Assembly (NCBI GenBank): GCA_018417955.1
Contig: JACTVC010000036.1
Coordinates: 1-64,000, forward strand
Direction: 5' to 3'
Length of the DNA: 64,000 nt
From: Laccaria trichodermophora
Taxonomy: Eukaryota; Basidiomycota; Agaricomycetes; Agaricales; Hydnangiaceae
Of this stretch, positions 1 to 9,715 are shown in pieces (the stretch's first letter is position 1; every line of letters starts with the position of its first letter). Under the pieces are notes generated by a model. The model was not told the DNA's origin. It made no database searches and saw nothing but the letters and a program-made list of their open reading frames with translations. Made by a program: the position numbers and the translations under genes.

Positions 1-110
1 TCGGATTTCCGCGCTCCATAGGGCTCGATGATTCGATTCGAAGGAATGATAGTTATTGTGAACTAGATGTAGGGCCGTCATCCGTTTTTCCGTCTCCTGA
101 TTGATTCCAA

Positions 111-599
111 TTAATTTGTCGATGTAAGTGTTACTGAGTGACCCAGTGTCGAAGGCAGGTACTCCGTCGCTTTTCCAGCAGTTGCGCAGGGATTCATACT
201 CGGGACTGTCGCGCGGGCTAGCCGCAGCGGGCGAGATGATGAGAGCCCTCCATTCCTTGCCAGGGAACCAGAGTTGGGCGTTTCTTGTGGGTCAAACGGG
301 CCCGCGTGCCCGTCGTAGCGTCTGTGTTCCTCCTTGAAATGGTCCACTCGTAAATTCAGATTGCTGGGCCTTATACCCGGGCAAAAAGCATTGAGTAACG
401 AATTCGGGGACGTTATTTCCCAGAGCTTATTACCCTTTTGTACGTATCTGCCATGGACCGGGGCAGGTAGTTCATAGGCAGGTGGTGGTGGTAATAAGGG
501 AATGGCGTCGTAACCTGCGAAGCTGGGGATCCTCCTGGGATTGTAGCGCCTAGTGTCGTTGTGACCAGCTCCGAACACGTGAGAGGGTCGTCCGGCCAT
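111..599 (-). CDS. Small accessory frame 3' of gag-pol (162 codons)
   Basis: This frame follows the polyprotein on the same strand after 164 bp and starts with a clear ATG. The product is Pro- and Arg-rich with a proline cluster near residues 36-48. There is no recognisable domain, signal peptide or membrane segment. Additional frames between integrase and the 3' LTR are known in some fungal gypsy elements, but I cannot match this one to any. It could be read from a spliced or subgenomic RNA, or simply be an open stretch of the element's 3' non-coding region. Confidence 0.4.
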   Translation of the reverse strand: MAGRPSHVFGAGHNDTRRYNPRRIPSFAGYDAIPLLPPPPAYELPAPVHGRYVQKGNKLWEITSPNSLLNAFCPGIRPSNLNLRVDHFKEEHRRYDGHAGPFDPQETPNSGSLARNGGLSSSRPLRLARATVPSMNPCATAGKATEYLPSTLGHSVTLTSTN

Positions 600-763
600 A
601 GCTTCGACGACTCTGTCCGCGATCGCGCTCGAAAGCTGCGGGACGCTGGTGTTCAGAGTGAAAAATAAGGATAAAAAGAATAAACACGTTCGAAAATCTA
701 CGGAGTTTTAAATCTAGCTGTATAGTATTAAGTAATGAAATTGATGGAATTAGGGAATTCCCG

Positions 764-3700
764 CTACACGCGTAGGCCCGTCGATTCGAGGTAATCTCTT
801 TTGAGTCGAGCGGCGTTTCGTAAGTCGTAGTCCGTAACCCATGTATCATCTGCAGGACCATAACCTTTCCATCTGACTAGAAACATTCGGCGGTTCGCTT
901 TCCTTTTACCGGTCATGCGGTGCCCAAGAATGGCCTCGACTTCGTATTCCTCGGAAGCCTTCAGGTCTCTTGTAGATGGTAGTTCGGAGCGCTCGCCTAG
1001 TGTAGTCGGGGAGTGTATGTATTTTTTCAAATGACTTATGTTGAACACTGGGTGCATGGAGTAAGTGTCGGGTAGTCTTAGCCTATAGACTTGAGGATTT
1101 ATCTTCTCCACAACTTCGAATGGGCCGATCATTCTTTGTACCAATTTCTTGCCCGTGCCCTTGACGTCTACTAGCTCTAAAGAATGAGGATTGACCAGGG
1201 CGTAATCCCCGATTTTCAATTCTTGTACGGGTCTGCGTTGTTTATCGTAAGCTTTGGCCTGCCGGTCCTGGGCTAAAGCTATGGCGTCTTTAGCAAAAGT
1301 CCGATGGATTTCCAAGGCTTCCACAAAGTCCTCTGCCGATTGACTGGGGAGAAAGGGACGTCTGGAAGGGTCCACTTCCGGTACAATTGCCCCCATGGAA
1401 ATACGGGGGTTATAGCCCATCAATAGAAAGTTTGGAGAATATTTAGTGGAAGAGTGCACGCTGCTATTGTAGGAATAGGCCAAGACGCTGAGCCATCTCG
1501 ACCAACTTTCCTTGTCCGAAGAGACATAAGCGCGAAGCATCTGCTCAATCATGGCGTTGAGGATTTCGGTTTGCCCGTCAGTTTGGGGGTGGTGAGCTGA
1601 GGATAGAGCCATGACGCTTCCATAATTTGCAACCACTGACTTCCAGAACACCGTGGCCCACCTCCTATCTCTATCCGATATTATAACCTCAGGCATGCCA
1701 TAGATGTTAACAACCCTTTCCACGAACAGTTCTGCGAATCCTTCTTGCGTCAAGGTCATATGCGTGGGTATGATAATCGCAAACTTCGTAAGTTTGTCTA
1801 CTATTACCAATATTGCGGTGTACCCCTGCTCTCCCGAGGGCGGCAAACCGGTAATTAAATCCATTGATACCGTGGAGAATGGCCTTGATGGTATATGCGT
1901 GGGCCTTAGCGCGCCCATCTTGGCACGATGATCCGTTTTGATTTTCTGACATACGTCACACGTAGTAGCATACGCCTCCGCGTCCTTGCTCATCGTTGGC
2001 CAGTAGAATAGCTCCTGTAATCGCGCTAGAAAGCGGCGGGGACCAGCGTGAGCGCTCTCGTACGGAGACTCGTGTATCCATCGCAACACATAATTTACTT
2101 TGGACTTGGGTACGCAGAGTCGAGTCTTCCAGTTAGCATCCGTGAAATATAACAGGTCATCCCGTCCTCTTTGAAAATGAGTAGCTGAGATTATGGTGTT
2201 TTCGTTAGGTTGCACTTTGATGTAGCGCGGGGCGAAGAATGCGTCTGTCTCATAACCCTCCGCAAATTCCTTACATATCTGAGGATCCACAGAGATTAAG
2301 AGTTGTGTTCGCTCCTTCCATCCTTCGTCGGGGGAGTTTTCCGTAGGCTTGATGCCAGGAGGATAGGTCCAATGTTCAGCCCTCGTGAAGGGCAATACAT
2401 CCCCTTGTTCATCGCTGTCTGGGTTCGAATTAGAGAAAGTAGGTGGTAAGGTCTCGATTTCGTCCATTGTTTTAGACTCAGTTCCAACGGATTCGCGCTT
2501 TTTATCAGCAGCGAGTTGTCGTCTGGTTCGCGCGATGGCTGACGTTTTATCCACGACATCGTCCCATCGCGTTACGTAAAACGCGGCCTTGGGAGCCGCA
2601 GCTCTGAATATCCTATCCTCTGCCCTTTGCGCTATATTGCGTTTGACTGCATCTTGCTCTATGGATACGTTCTCATCATTGAGCGGAGAGTCATGTGGCG
2701 GGATTCGTATGAGACGGGATAAAGGGTCTACGTTGGAGTGAACTCGCCCAGCTCGATGCACGATTCTAAGGCCTGGGTAAGCAGCGAATACAGCCCCCCA
2801 GGCAGCTAATCTCCTGTTGGCATTCTCGTATACTCGCGCCCAAACGAGGGCAGCGTGATCCGTGATTAAGGTGACGTTCTCTCCTTCTATGAAAGGTTGG
2901 AACTTGACCAGAGCTTCCTTGGCAGCTAAAGCCTCTCGCTCCGTGGCGCTATAGTTGCGCTCAGCGGATTTGAAGGTTCGACTCCAATAGGCAATAACGC
3001 GTTCGACGTGAACCACGGTCTCGTCCAGAGTGGCCCCCCATTCGTCGAGCTGTTTGACTTCGTGTTGATCCTTGTGCAATTTAGCGACTAGTGGAGGCAC
3101 TTCCTTACCAGCCTTCCAGGCTGCCTCCAGCCTTTCGTAACAGGGAGTACCCTGGAGGTCCTTGACTTGGATAGTTTGTACTTGTTGCAAACTTGCTCCC
3201 AACGCGATGTCCGATGCGTCTGTATAGAGTCTATAAGCTTGTTTAGCTATTGGATGACCTAGAACCGGGGCATTCGCCAACGCTTCCTTGGCTTGTCGAT
3301 AAGCGACTTCTTGTTCCGCGCGCCATTGCCATTTGGCTCCTTTTTTCAGGAGATCAAATAGTGGGGCAGCGATCATAGAATAGAAGGGTATGTAAGAGGA
3401 AAAATAGACGACCATTCCAAGGAACTTTTGTAAGTCGGATACGGAAGTAGGGCGAGCAAGGTCCATTATGGCTTGCACTTTCTCCTTATGAGTGGATAGG
3501 CCTAGACGAGAAACCTTTTGCCCCAATAGTAGTATAGAAGAGTATCCCACGAAACATTTAACCGGCGATAAGGTTATCCCGGAAGCGGCTATAGCTCCTA
3601 AAACTCGATTTAAGTGGTCAAGATGATCTTCCCAATTTTTAGAATATACGACAATGTCATCGATGTAAACCAGGGCGAATAACCATAGAAATGGAGCGAG

Positions 3701-6700
3701 TACTCCTTGCATAATTCTTTGGAAAATGGACGGTCCATTCCTAAGTCCGAAGGGCATTCTTCGGAACTGCCACAGTCCGAGGTGGCACCGAAAGGCGGTT
3801 TTCTCCTTGGCGTCATCAGCCATTTCCAGTTGAGTGAAGCCGGCTAAGGCATCGAACGACGACAACACCTGAGCCCCTGAAAGGGCTTGGATGATTTCGG
3901 ACTGCCGCGGTATGGGGAATTCGTCCGGAATCGTCTTCGCATTCAGCTTTCGGTAGTCTATAACCAATCGAGGTTTACCATTTCGATACACTACCACCGC
4001 AGGGAATCCCCAAGGACTAACTGACGGTTCTATGACTCCGGCCTCGAACCAGGTCTTGAGCTGTTGATCGATCACCTCCCTTTTTGCTGGGGAAGCTCCG
4101 TACATAGGTTCCGAGATCGGTTGAGTGTCGGGTAGCAGCGGGATTTGTACTCGCGCTTTAATTTGCCCTAAACGACCGTCCACGCCGAAAGCTGCAGCAT
4201 TTCTGCGCAAGACTTCCGATAGTCGCTCTCGGTATTCCTCAGGTATATCCGGTCCGAGATTGACCAGTTTGTCTACGTCTCCGCTGACAGGGTCCTCTGG
4301 TACGGCCGAAGTTTTAGGTCCCCATGGTTCATTCTCTTCGAATCGATCATCATGTCCGGGGGAGTCGGCAGTCGCATTAGTAGCGGTCGCTAAGTCTTGA
4401 GCCTTCAAGGTTCCCAATATTGTAGTTCTGAGGGCTTCAGCTGACGCTGCCATCCTGTTCAGATGCTCTTCATCCTTGGGCTTATCCATCGCCGTCTCAG
4501 GATCCAATAGATATCCTACAACTTCTCCAGCTCGAAGATAACGTGGGTGAGGACTAGGGTTCGCAATCGGTATGAAGGGGCAGGAGGAGTTTATCCAGGT
4601 AGTGGGAGCAGCCATGATATTCTGATCATCTGTCCCAATGATGACTTTTTCCACTATCCAGTCTTCTCTTCCTTCAAAGGCTGAGTGAACGGCCACATTA
4701 CACACACTGTATGGCTGGATGAGTGTATCGTCTAGCGCTATCACTTCCATCGATTTGTCCGCGCTTCCTTTCCGCTTAGCGCGAGTTACGGCCTTTCTTC
4801 TAATGAACGATTGAGAGGTGAACGCTGCTCGAATTTCGAATCCGAGGTCGATGTTATGTGTGGAGGCTGCGGATATGACGCGCCCAGATCGCCCTACCGC
4901 CACTTCGCAGTGTCCCGAGGCGTATCGCGTTATACCAAGTTCGTATGTCGTCTGAAAGTCTTCTCCTAAGAGGATAGACACATTCATGTTTCGGACCACG
5001 TAAGCCTCCAGTTCAAAGCTGATTATAGATTCGTCGCGAGCAAGGACGAACAGTTCCGTCTTGATGTACCCTAGAACTTTAGCATCTCCAGTAAGGTGAT
5101 ACAGCCTCATTCTCATTCCTTCCCGGAGACGGGGAGCATCAATCATAGATTTCCAATATTCTTCTGAGATGAGCGTGATGTCCGCGCCGGAGTCCAGTCG
5201 AGCTCGTATAGAGTCCGACTCGAGGCTACCGACCTTTGCTCGCATATGTAAGGCCTTCGTCCCAAGCGATCCCATTCCGTCAGGCAGTGAACGACCTTTT
5301 TCTGCCGGAAATACTCGTCCGGGCTCGAATATACACCTTGCCTTTTCACTCTTAGTTGAGGTAGCAGCGGGTGGATTCGTGCTCGATTCCTTGTTTTTTC
5401 CTTTACTGAAACCTTTAGCCTTATGTGCGTTACGATGCTTGGGGTAAACCCTATGGTAGCTGGATTCTACTTGAGGTTTATTCGAGTACTCGTCGCGCTC
5501 TTTAGCTGTGAGTCCAACGCGCTTTATAGCTGCGTGCGATTCCTTATTGATTCCTTGAGAAGAGTGAATTTCCTGAGCGTATGTCTTGAGCCTTTCCTCA
5601 CTCTCATAAGCAGAAATAACGGTCTTAGTTTCAACCAACATGACTATGTACTCCCTATCTGCTTCTTCCTCTTCATCCCATACAATATGAATTTTATGGG
5701 CATTACGGAGGGCGTTCCATTTACCATAGTGAGGGCAGTCCCTATGGAAATGCTTGGGACTAGTACAAATGTAGCAGTCTCCGTTGGGTTCCCGCGGGCT
5801 GACCTTGGTGTCATCTCTTTCGAAGGTTACTCCGTTGACCGTCTTCCCATGAGGAAACTCCTGCTTAGCCGGCGCGGGCTTACGCCCCCCAGTTCGTGGC
5901 GGCGGTCTACGGTTGTTATTAGAAGCGAAGTTGATGTCACGTTCTAACTCTCCTTCCTCATCGGAAGAATAAGATTCGAGCTGTATTCCTTGACTGATTG
6001 GTTCAGCCTCCGCTGCGTGTGCTGCGCGCGGACGATGATTCCTATAGAACGGCGCAGGCCGCTTGTGGCGTTCGGCCTGCTGCCAGGAAGTAACAAGGCT
6101 ATTCTTCATTCGCTTCGCTACTGATTGGACGGAGAGTATTGTAGGACTGATGACTTCGCTAAGATAGTGCGACCATTCCACTGGTTGTCGGCGTAGTATA
6201 CGCGCCACCGCGGTGGGTCCATCGACTTCGTCTGGATGTAGGAAATGATGATATCGAATACGTCGTTGGACATATTCCAGTGGACTTTCTTGTTCGTGAC
6301 CTTTGTCCCGGAAGGTCATCTCGTCGAACTCGAAGGTTCGATCCCGCACCCATTCTTCATCCAGGAAATGAGCTTGGATCCCTACCATCATGTTGTCCCA
6401 ATTATTAGAGAAATATTCTCGATCTGGCGCTGGTAAGGTTTCCCACCAGCTCTGAGCGTAGGAAGTCCATTTGAAGGGAGCTAATTGGGCAATTCCTTCC
6501 TTCATTTTTGGGCTTAGTCCAGCGAGGAATCCCATGCTGCTCAGGTATTCGATGGCAGTTTCACCGGCTCCATTCCATTCGGGTAGCACGGTACTATTAA
6601 GCTTTCGATTTAATTGCCATTCTTCAGGGATTCGCCACCAGGGAGGAACATTGGCGTCTGGCAGGCCTGAATCAACATGATTGCCTCCTCCTCCACCGCC

Positions 6701-9646
6701 GCCGCCTCCTCCTCCGCCGCCGCCCCCTGCTCCGCCACCTCCTCCATTGTTCCTAGGAGGATTGTACCAGGAGTCTGGAGGGGTCGGTCCATTGGGTCCG
6801 CCAGAGTTACCCCCTCTCCTAGCGTTCCCACTATCACCGGAAGAGGTGGATCCCCCAGACGGTGGGCCTTGGCGGTGGGGTAAGGGGTTACCTCCTGAAG
6901 TAGGGTTCCCATTACCGTTGGACGGCTGACCCGGTCTTGCTTCGTTTTGACCGTTCTTATACTTAAAAGTATAACTAGTCCAAGATTTAGGGCTGGGTAT
7001 GCGCGAACTAAACGCAGCAGCTGCCTGGTGATGAGTGTGATTATTACTGGAGGCGACCGTTTCACGGTTATTATTCGTCGTTAACGCCTTGACGGAGGGA
7101 GCGCCTACTGCGGATACTCCCACCGCTCCTAATCCAGGCAGCCTAGATACAGCGTGACGTTTAGATAACAGTACGGATATGGAACCCGGTACTGTGGGTT
7201 CTGAAGCGAACCTAACGTTTTGACCTTCAGTAGCAGCGGGATGTCGCGCTAAGTCGTGTCTGGTAGTAGGAGTCACGGAGGAATTCCTGGTAGTGTGAGA
7301 TTCCGCCCGGTAGATTCCTTGAAATCCCTTTGGGCGGTGTATAGTAGGTTCCTTGGGGATCTGGCTATCCTTGTAGGCTCGTCTGCGCAAATATGCAGCA
7401 ATTTCGGTCAAATCCTCTGGCATCTTATTGTAGTATTCCGATCTAGCCAGTAATTGTCCGGCCTTACTTCTGGCGGATCCATTACCAAAGATGGAGCGTA
7501 GCGATCCTTTAGTAGATTCATAGGAGCTGACCGACATTTGGTCCTCCGATCCATACATTCGTGTAAGGGCATTGATTTCCTGGGCAATGTGCTTAGCGGC
7601 AACGGTTGTCCGATGTTGCAGAACACGATACGTAGCTAATAATTCTGTTCGACTCGTGTGGGATGCCAGCATCCTAAGGAAGAGGAAGTCGTAGTCAAGT
7701 ACGAATCGATCTCTATCCCGCTTATTGAAGAAATTGGCCAGAACTTGTAAGATCTGATCCACCGTTACAACTACCTGGGAAGCTTCAAGCAGTAACGATC
7801 TTTCAACTCCATGAACAACTTCATAGCCCGTATATCTTAGAAGATCTTTCTTGCTAATTTCATAAGAGGCGAATTTACGGATAGCCGCGCCCAGGTCATC
7901 CCACCGACAGTCCTTGGGAGTCTTATATACTAGTTCGAGGGCACATCTTAGCTCTTCGCACTCGTCCTTCTCTCGGTTAGGAAGTATTCCGTCTATGGCT
8001 CCTAAGGGAACTAGGACGTCTTCATCGGCAGCTGGGTCGAATACTCCGAATATTCGAACAGCCGAACGCGTGATAGGTTCGGCCCAGATCTGTAGATTCT
8101 TGTAGGGTTCAATATCCCAGAAGATAGTATTGAACTCGGAAGCGCTTCCGTGGTCTACTGGTGTGTCCTCATTCTCGTCTTCCTCTGTCTGGCTAGACGT
8201 GGAGGTCTGGGTTCCGTCCTTATTTGGCGTAATCTGCATGGCAGTATGTAGGTTCAACAAATCTTTTACGAAGACGGAATCGGATTGAGAAGGTCCTTCT
8301 TGGGTCAAGGCAGCAGGTCGGTTCGCGCCAGTAGTTGAAGACTTACGCGCTCCTCTATTCGGAGCACTTTGTCGAGTATCATTCGCGCTCCTGGGAGCAG
8401 CGGGAGGGTTGGAGGTAGATATACCCAAGGTCGGTAATCGACTCGCGCTCGAAGGAGCGGCGGGGTTCGAAGAGGATCCAGCCTTGGCTAAGCTGTCAGG
8501 CGCGTGGGGTCCTGTGAGGACCGGTCCCGAGGAGGGCAACGGACTGCGATTCGAAGGAGATACAGCTTCGGAATCAGGTTCTTCCGTCATGGACACGCTT
8601 TTTCCTTTCTTCCTGGTGGTTAACGGGGTAACGAGGTCTCGGCTGGCAGAATTATTGGTGCTGCGGGACTTATTCTTGGGGTTGACTTCTCCAGCGGAGG
8701 GGATCGTCGAACTCATGAGACGGAATAAAGAATGAGTTCGCTGGCAACCTCCAGGTTTAAATGGAGGTGTCTGATGGTCTGGGCGTAGACAGGGTACAAG
8801 CTGCCCTGGAGTGACGATCAACAGGGTTGAGGGGGTCAGGGAATGCTTGTCGGTAGGGTCCCAAGCGGGGAGGGCACTCGCGCAGTGGCAGCGGGCATAG
8901 CTCGAGTTGGTTGGGAGAGACGTTGGCTTCCTGATTAGGTCGTAGCTTTCGATAGCAGCGAGAGATCGCGCTAGGGATAGATCTAATGAGGAAGCTATAA
9001 GGGTGATGGAGGACGATGTCTGATCGACTGAGTCTTCAGGAGAATGATCCTCGAAAGCTGCGAATGAACGCGCTATCGAGAATAGGGAAGTTTCGAACAG
9101 CGTTTCATCGTCTACGAGTGAGTCGATCGACGAAGTTGAGTCAATGGAATCCTCGCGTAGGGGAATCTTGCCTGCAGCGGGTGAACGCGCTGGCGAGATC
9201 TGCAAGGATTTCGTCAGAGCCTCTTCGTCCTTCGAGGAGCCTAGCTCGGTTGCTGATGATAAGGTAGGTAGGCTAGAAGCAGTGGTTAGTTGACAGATTG
9301 TGTCAAGCGGACTTACTATTTGTGATTTCTCCGCGCCTCTGCACTCACGGACTTCATCTTGATGAAGTCCGCGGTGCCCCCACCATTGTGAAACCTGACG
9401 GTCGTGGTGGTCTTCTCGACGAAGCCGTGAGTGTGAGGCGAGAGTGTCGGTCGTAGGAGGGACTACGTAGTTGTCTTGTGTTGGTGGCGCGGTTCCGTGT
9501 GGCGGTTGCGCGCCTATGAAGTCCTGTGACCCCGGACTCGGGGCGCTGTCACCCGGCGCAGGGCTCTTGTATCCCGGAGGGGAGACGATGGGTCGCCTAA
9601 CCGTAAATCGTATCCGCGACCCAATCCACGTATTATGTATAATCAT
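764..9646 (-). CDS. Gag-Pol polyprotein with C-terminal chromodomain
   Basis: A single 2,960-codon frame with no stop. Domains, with approximate residues: Ser/Pro-rich N-terminal region 1-950 with repeated ARSxAA-like motifs; a Gly run near 965-990; a capsid-like region 1000-1230; a CX2CX4HX4C zinc knuckle 1291-1304; an aspartic protease DSGA at about 1485; reverse transcriptase 1835-2060 with YIDD at about 1994; RNase H 2140-2300 with TDAS and a long insertion before the YSATERE motif; an integrase HHCC zinc site about 2520-2565; an integrase core about 2590-2700 with D, D and E in the usual contexts; and a chromodomain 2895-2955. The chromodomain normally targets integration to modified histones. 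About 1,000 residues upstream of the capsid region is unusually long. Gag and Pol share one frame, so no frameshift is needed. The unbroken frame suggests recent activity or a young insertion. Confidence 0.93.
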   Translation of the reverse strand: MIIHNTWIGSRIRFTVRRPIVSPPGYKSPAPGDSAPSPGSQDFIGAQPPHGTAPPTQDNYVVPPTTDTLASHSRLRREDHHDRQVSQWWGHRGLHQDEVRECRGAEKSQIVSPLDTICQLTTASSLPTLSSATELGSSKDEEALTKSLQISPARSPAAGKIPLREDSIDSTSSIDSLVDDETLFETSLFSIARSFAAFEDHSPEDSVDQTSSSITLIASSLDLSLARSLAAIESYDLIRKPTSLPTNSSYARCHCASALPAWDPTDKHSLTPSTLLIVTPGQLVPCLRPDHQTPPFKPGGCQRTHSLFRLMSSTIPSAGEVNPKNKSRSTNNSASRDLVTPLTTRKKGKSVSMTEEPDSEAVSPSNRSPLPSSGPVLTGPHAPDSLAKAGSSSNPAAPSSASRLPTLGISTSNPPAAPRSANDTRQSAPNRGARKSSTTGANRPAALTQEGPSQSDSVFVKDLLNLHTAMQITPNKDGTQTSTSSQTEEDENEDTPVDHGSASEFNTIFWDIEPYKNLQIWAEPITRSAVRIFGVFDPAADEDVLVPLGAIDGILPNREKDECEELRCALELVYKTPKDCRWDDLGAAIRKFASYEISKKDLLRYTGYEVVHGVERSLLLEASQVVVTVDQILQVLANFFNKRDRDRFVLDYDFLFLRMLASHTSRTELLATYRVLQHRTTVAAKHIAQEINALTRMYGSEDQMSVSSYESTKGSLRSIFGNGSARSKAGQLLARSEYYNKMPEDLTEIAAYLRRRAYKDSQIPKEPTIHRPKGFQGIYRAESHTTRNSSVTPTTRHDLARHPAATEGQNVRFASEPTVPGSISVLLSKRHAVSRLPGLGAVGVSAVGAPSVKALTTNNNRETVASSNNHTHHQAAAAFSSRIPSPKSWTSYTFKYKNGQNEARPGQPSNGNGNPTSGGNPLPHRQGPPSGGSTSSGDSGNARRGGNSGGPNGPTPPDSWYNPPRNNGGGGGAGGGGGGGGGGGGGGGNHVDSGLPDANVPPWWRIPEEWQLNRKLNSTVLPEWNGAGETAIEYLSSMGFLAGLSPKMKEGIAQLAPFKWTSYAQSWWETLPAPDREYFSNNWDNMMVGIQAHFLDEEWVRDRTFEFDEMTFRDKGHEQESPLEYVQRRIRYHHFLHPDEVDGPTAVARILRRQPVEWSHYLSEVISPTILSVQSVAKRMKNSLVTSWQQAERHKRPAPFYRNHRPRAAHAAEAEPISQGIQLESYSSDEEGELERDINFASNNNRRPPPRTGGRKPAPAKQEFPHGKTVNGVTFERDDTKVSPREPNGDCYICTSPKHFHRDCPHYGKWNALRNAHKIHIVWDEEEEADREYIVMLVETKTVISAYESEERLKTYAQEIHSSQGINKESHAAIKRVGLTAKERDEYSNKPQVESSYHRVYPKHRNAHKAKGFSKGKNKESSTNPPAATSTKSEKARCIFEPGRVFPAEKGRSLPDGMGSLGTKALHMRAKVGSLESDSIRARLDSGADITLISEEYWKSMIDAPRLREGMRMRLYHLTGDAKVLGYIKTELFVLARDESIISFELEAYVVRNMNVSILLGEDFQTTYELGITRYASGHCEVAVGRSGRVISAASTHNIDLGFEIRAAFTSQSFIRRKAVTRAKRKGSADKSMEVIALDDTLIQPYSVCNVAVHSAFEGREDWIVEKVIIGTDDQNIMAAPTTWINSSCPFIPIANPSPHPRYLRAGEVVGYLLDPETAMDKPKDEEHLNRMAASAEALRTTILGTLKAQDLATATNATADSPGHDDRFEENEPWGPKTSAVPEDPVSGDVDKLVNLGPDIPEEYRERLSEVLRRNAAAFGVDGRLGQIKARVQIPLLPDTQPISEPMYGASPAKREVIDQQLKTWFEAGVIEPSVSPWGFPAVVVYRNGKPRLVIDYRKLNAKTIPDEFPIPRQSEIIQALSGAQVLSSFDALAGFTQLEMADDAKEKTAFRCHLGLWQFRRMPFGLRNGPSIFQRIMQGVLAPFLWLFALVYIDDIVVYSKNWEDHLDHLNRVLGAIAASGITLSPVKCFVGYSSILLLGQKVSRLGLSTHKEKVQAIMDLARPTSVSDLQKFLGMVVYFSSYIPFYSMIAAPLFDLLKKGAKWQWRAEQEVAYRQAKEALANAPVLGHPIAKQAYRLYTDASDIALGASLQQVQTIQVKDLQGTPCYERLEAAWKAGKEVPPLVAKLHKDQHEVKQLDEWGATLDETVVHVERVIAYWSRTFKSAERNYSATEREALAAKEALVKFQPFIEGENVTLITDHAALVWARVYENANRRLAAWGAVFAAYPGLRIVHRAGRVHSNVDPLSRLIRIPPHDSPLNDENVSIEQDAVKRNIAQRAEDRIFRAAAPKAAFYVTRWDDVVDKTSAIARTRRQLAADKKRESVGTESKTMDEIETLPPTFSNSNPDSDEQGDVLPFTRAEHWTYPPGIKPTENSPDEGWKERTQLLISVDPQICKEFAEGYETDAFFAPRYIKVQPNENTIISATHFQRGRDDLLYFTDANWKTRLCVPKSKVNYVLRWIHESPYESAHAGPRRFLARLQELFYWPTMSKDAEAYATTCDVCQKIKTDHRAKMGALRPTHIPSRPFSTVSMDLITGLPPSGEQGYTAILVIVDKLTKFAIIIPTHMTLTQEGFAELFVERVVNIYGMPEVIISDRDRRWATVFWKSVVANYGSVMALSSAHHPQTDGQTEILNAMIEQMLRAYVSSDKESWSRWLSVLAYSYNSSVHSSTKYSPNFLLMGYNPRISMGAIVPEVDPSRRPFLPSQSAEDFVEALEIHRTFAKDAIALAQDRQAKAYDKQRRPVQELKIGDYALVNPHSLELVDVKGTGKKLVQRMIGPFEVVEKINPQVYRLRLPDTYSMHPVFNISHLKKYIHSPTTLGERSELPSTRDLKASEEYEVEAILGHRMTGKRKANRRMFLVRWKGYGPADDTWVTDYDLRNAARLKRDYLESTGLRV

Positions 9647-9715
9647 GGTAAAAGGTAACTTACAAGAAAGCGTAGTCTAACACAATATAACAAGTAACAA
9701 ACAGGTGCCAACAAG

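Larger units (their letters stand above)
1..9714 (-). mobile_element. Ty3/gypsy chromodomain retrotransposon (left end outside window)
   Basis: The stretch is a Ty3/gypsy-type element read on the minus strand. It contains one gag-pol frame plus a small frame 3' of it. The 3' LTR must lie left of position 1 if it exists. On the right, only about 70 bp separate the first polyprotein codon from the neighbouring gene's first visible exon. No LTR pair, convincing primer-binding site or target duplication can be seen there. The right end may therefore be truncated, or the frame may begin inside an LTR I cannot define. Family membership rests on the domain order protease, RT, RNase H, integrase, chromodomain. 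Confidence 0.85.

Noticed and set aside
6610..7065. Glu/Ala/Gly-rich minus-strand frame and Pro-run plus-strand frame near 6.7 kb
   Set aside because: Alternative-frame readings of the polyglycine run in the gypsy polyprotein.
9620..9714. Possible 5' LTR (minus strand starting TGTTGG) with a primer-binding site beginning TGGATTGGG
   Set aside because: It would be under 100 bp, does not end in CA next to the candidate site, and no matching copy exists at the left part of the window (the 3' LTR would lie outside). Noted only as a possibility.
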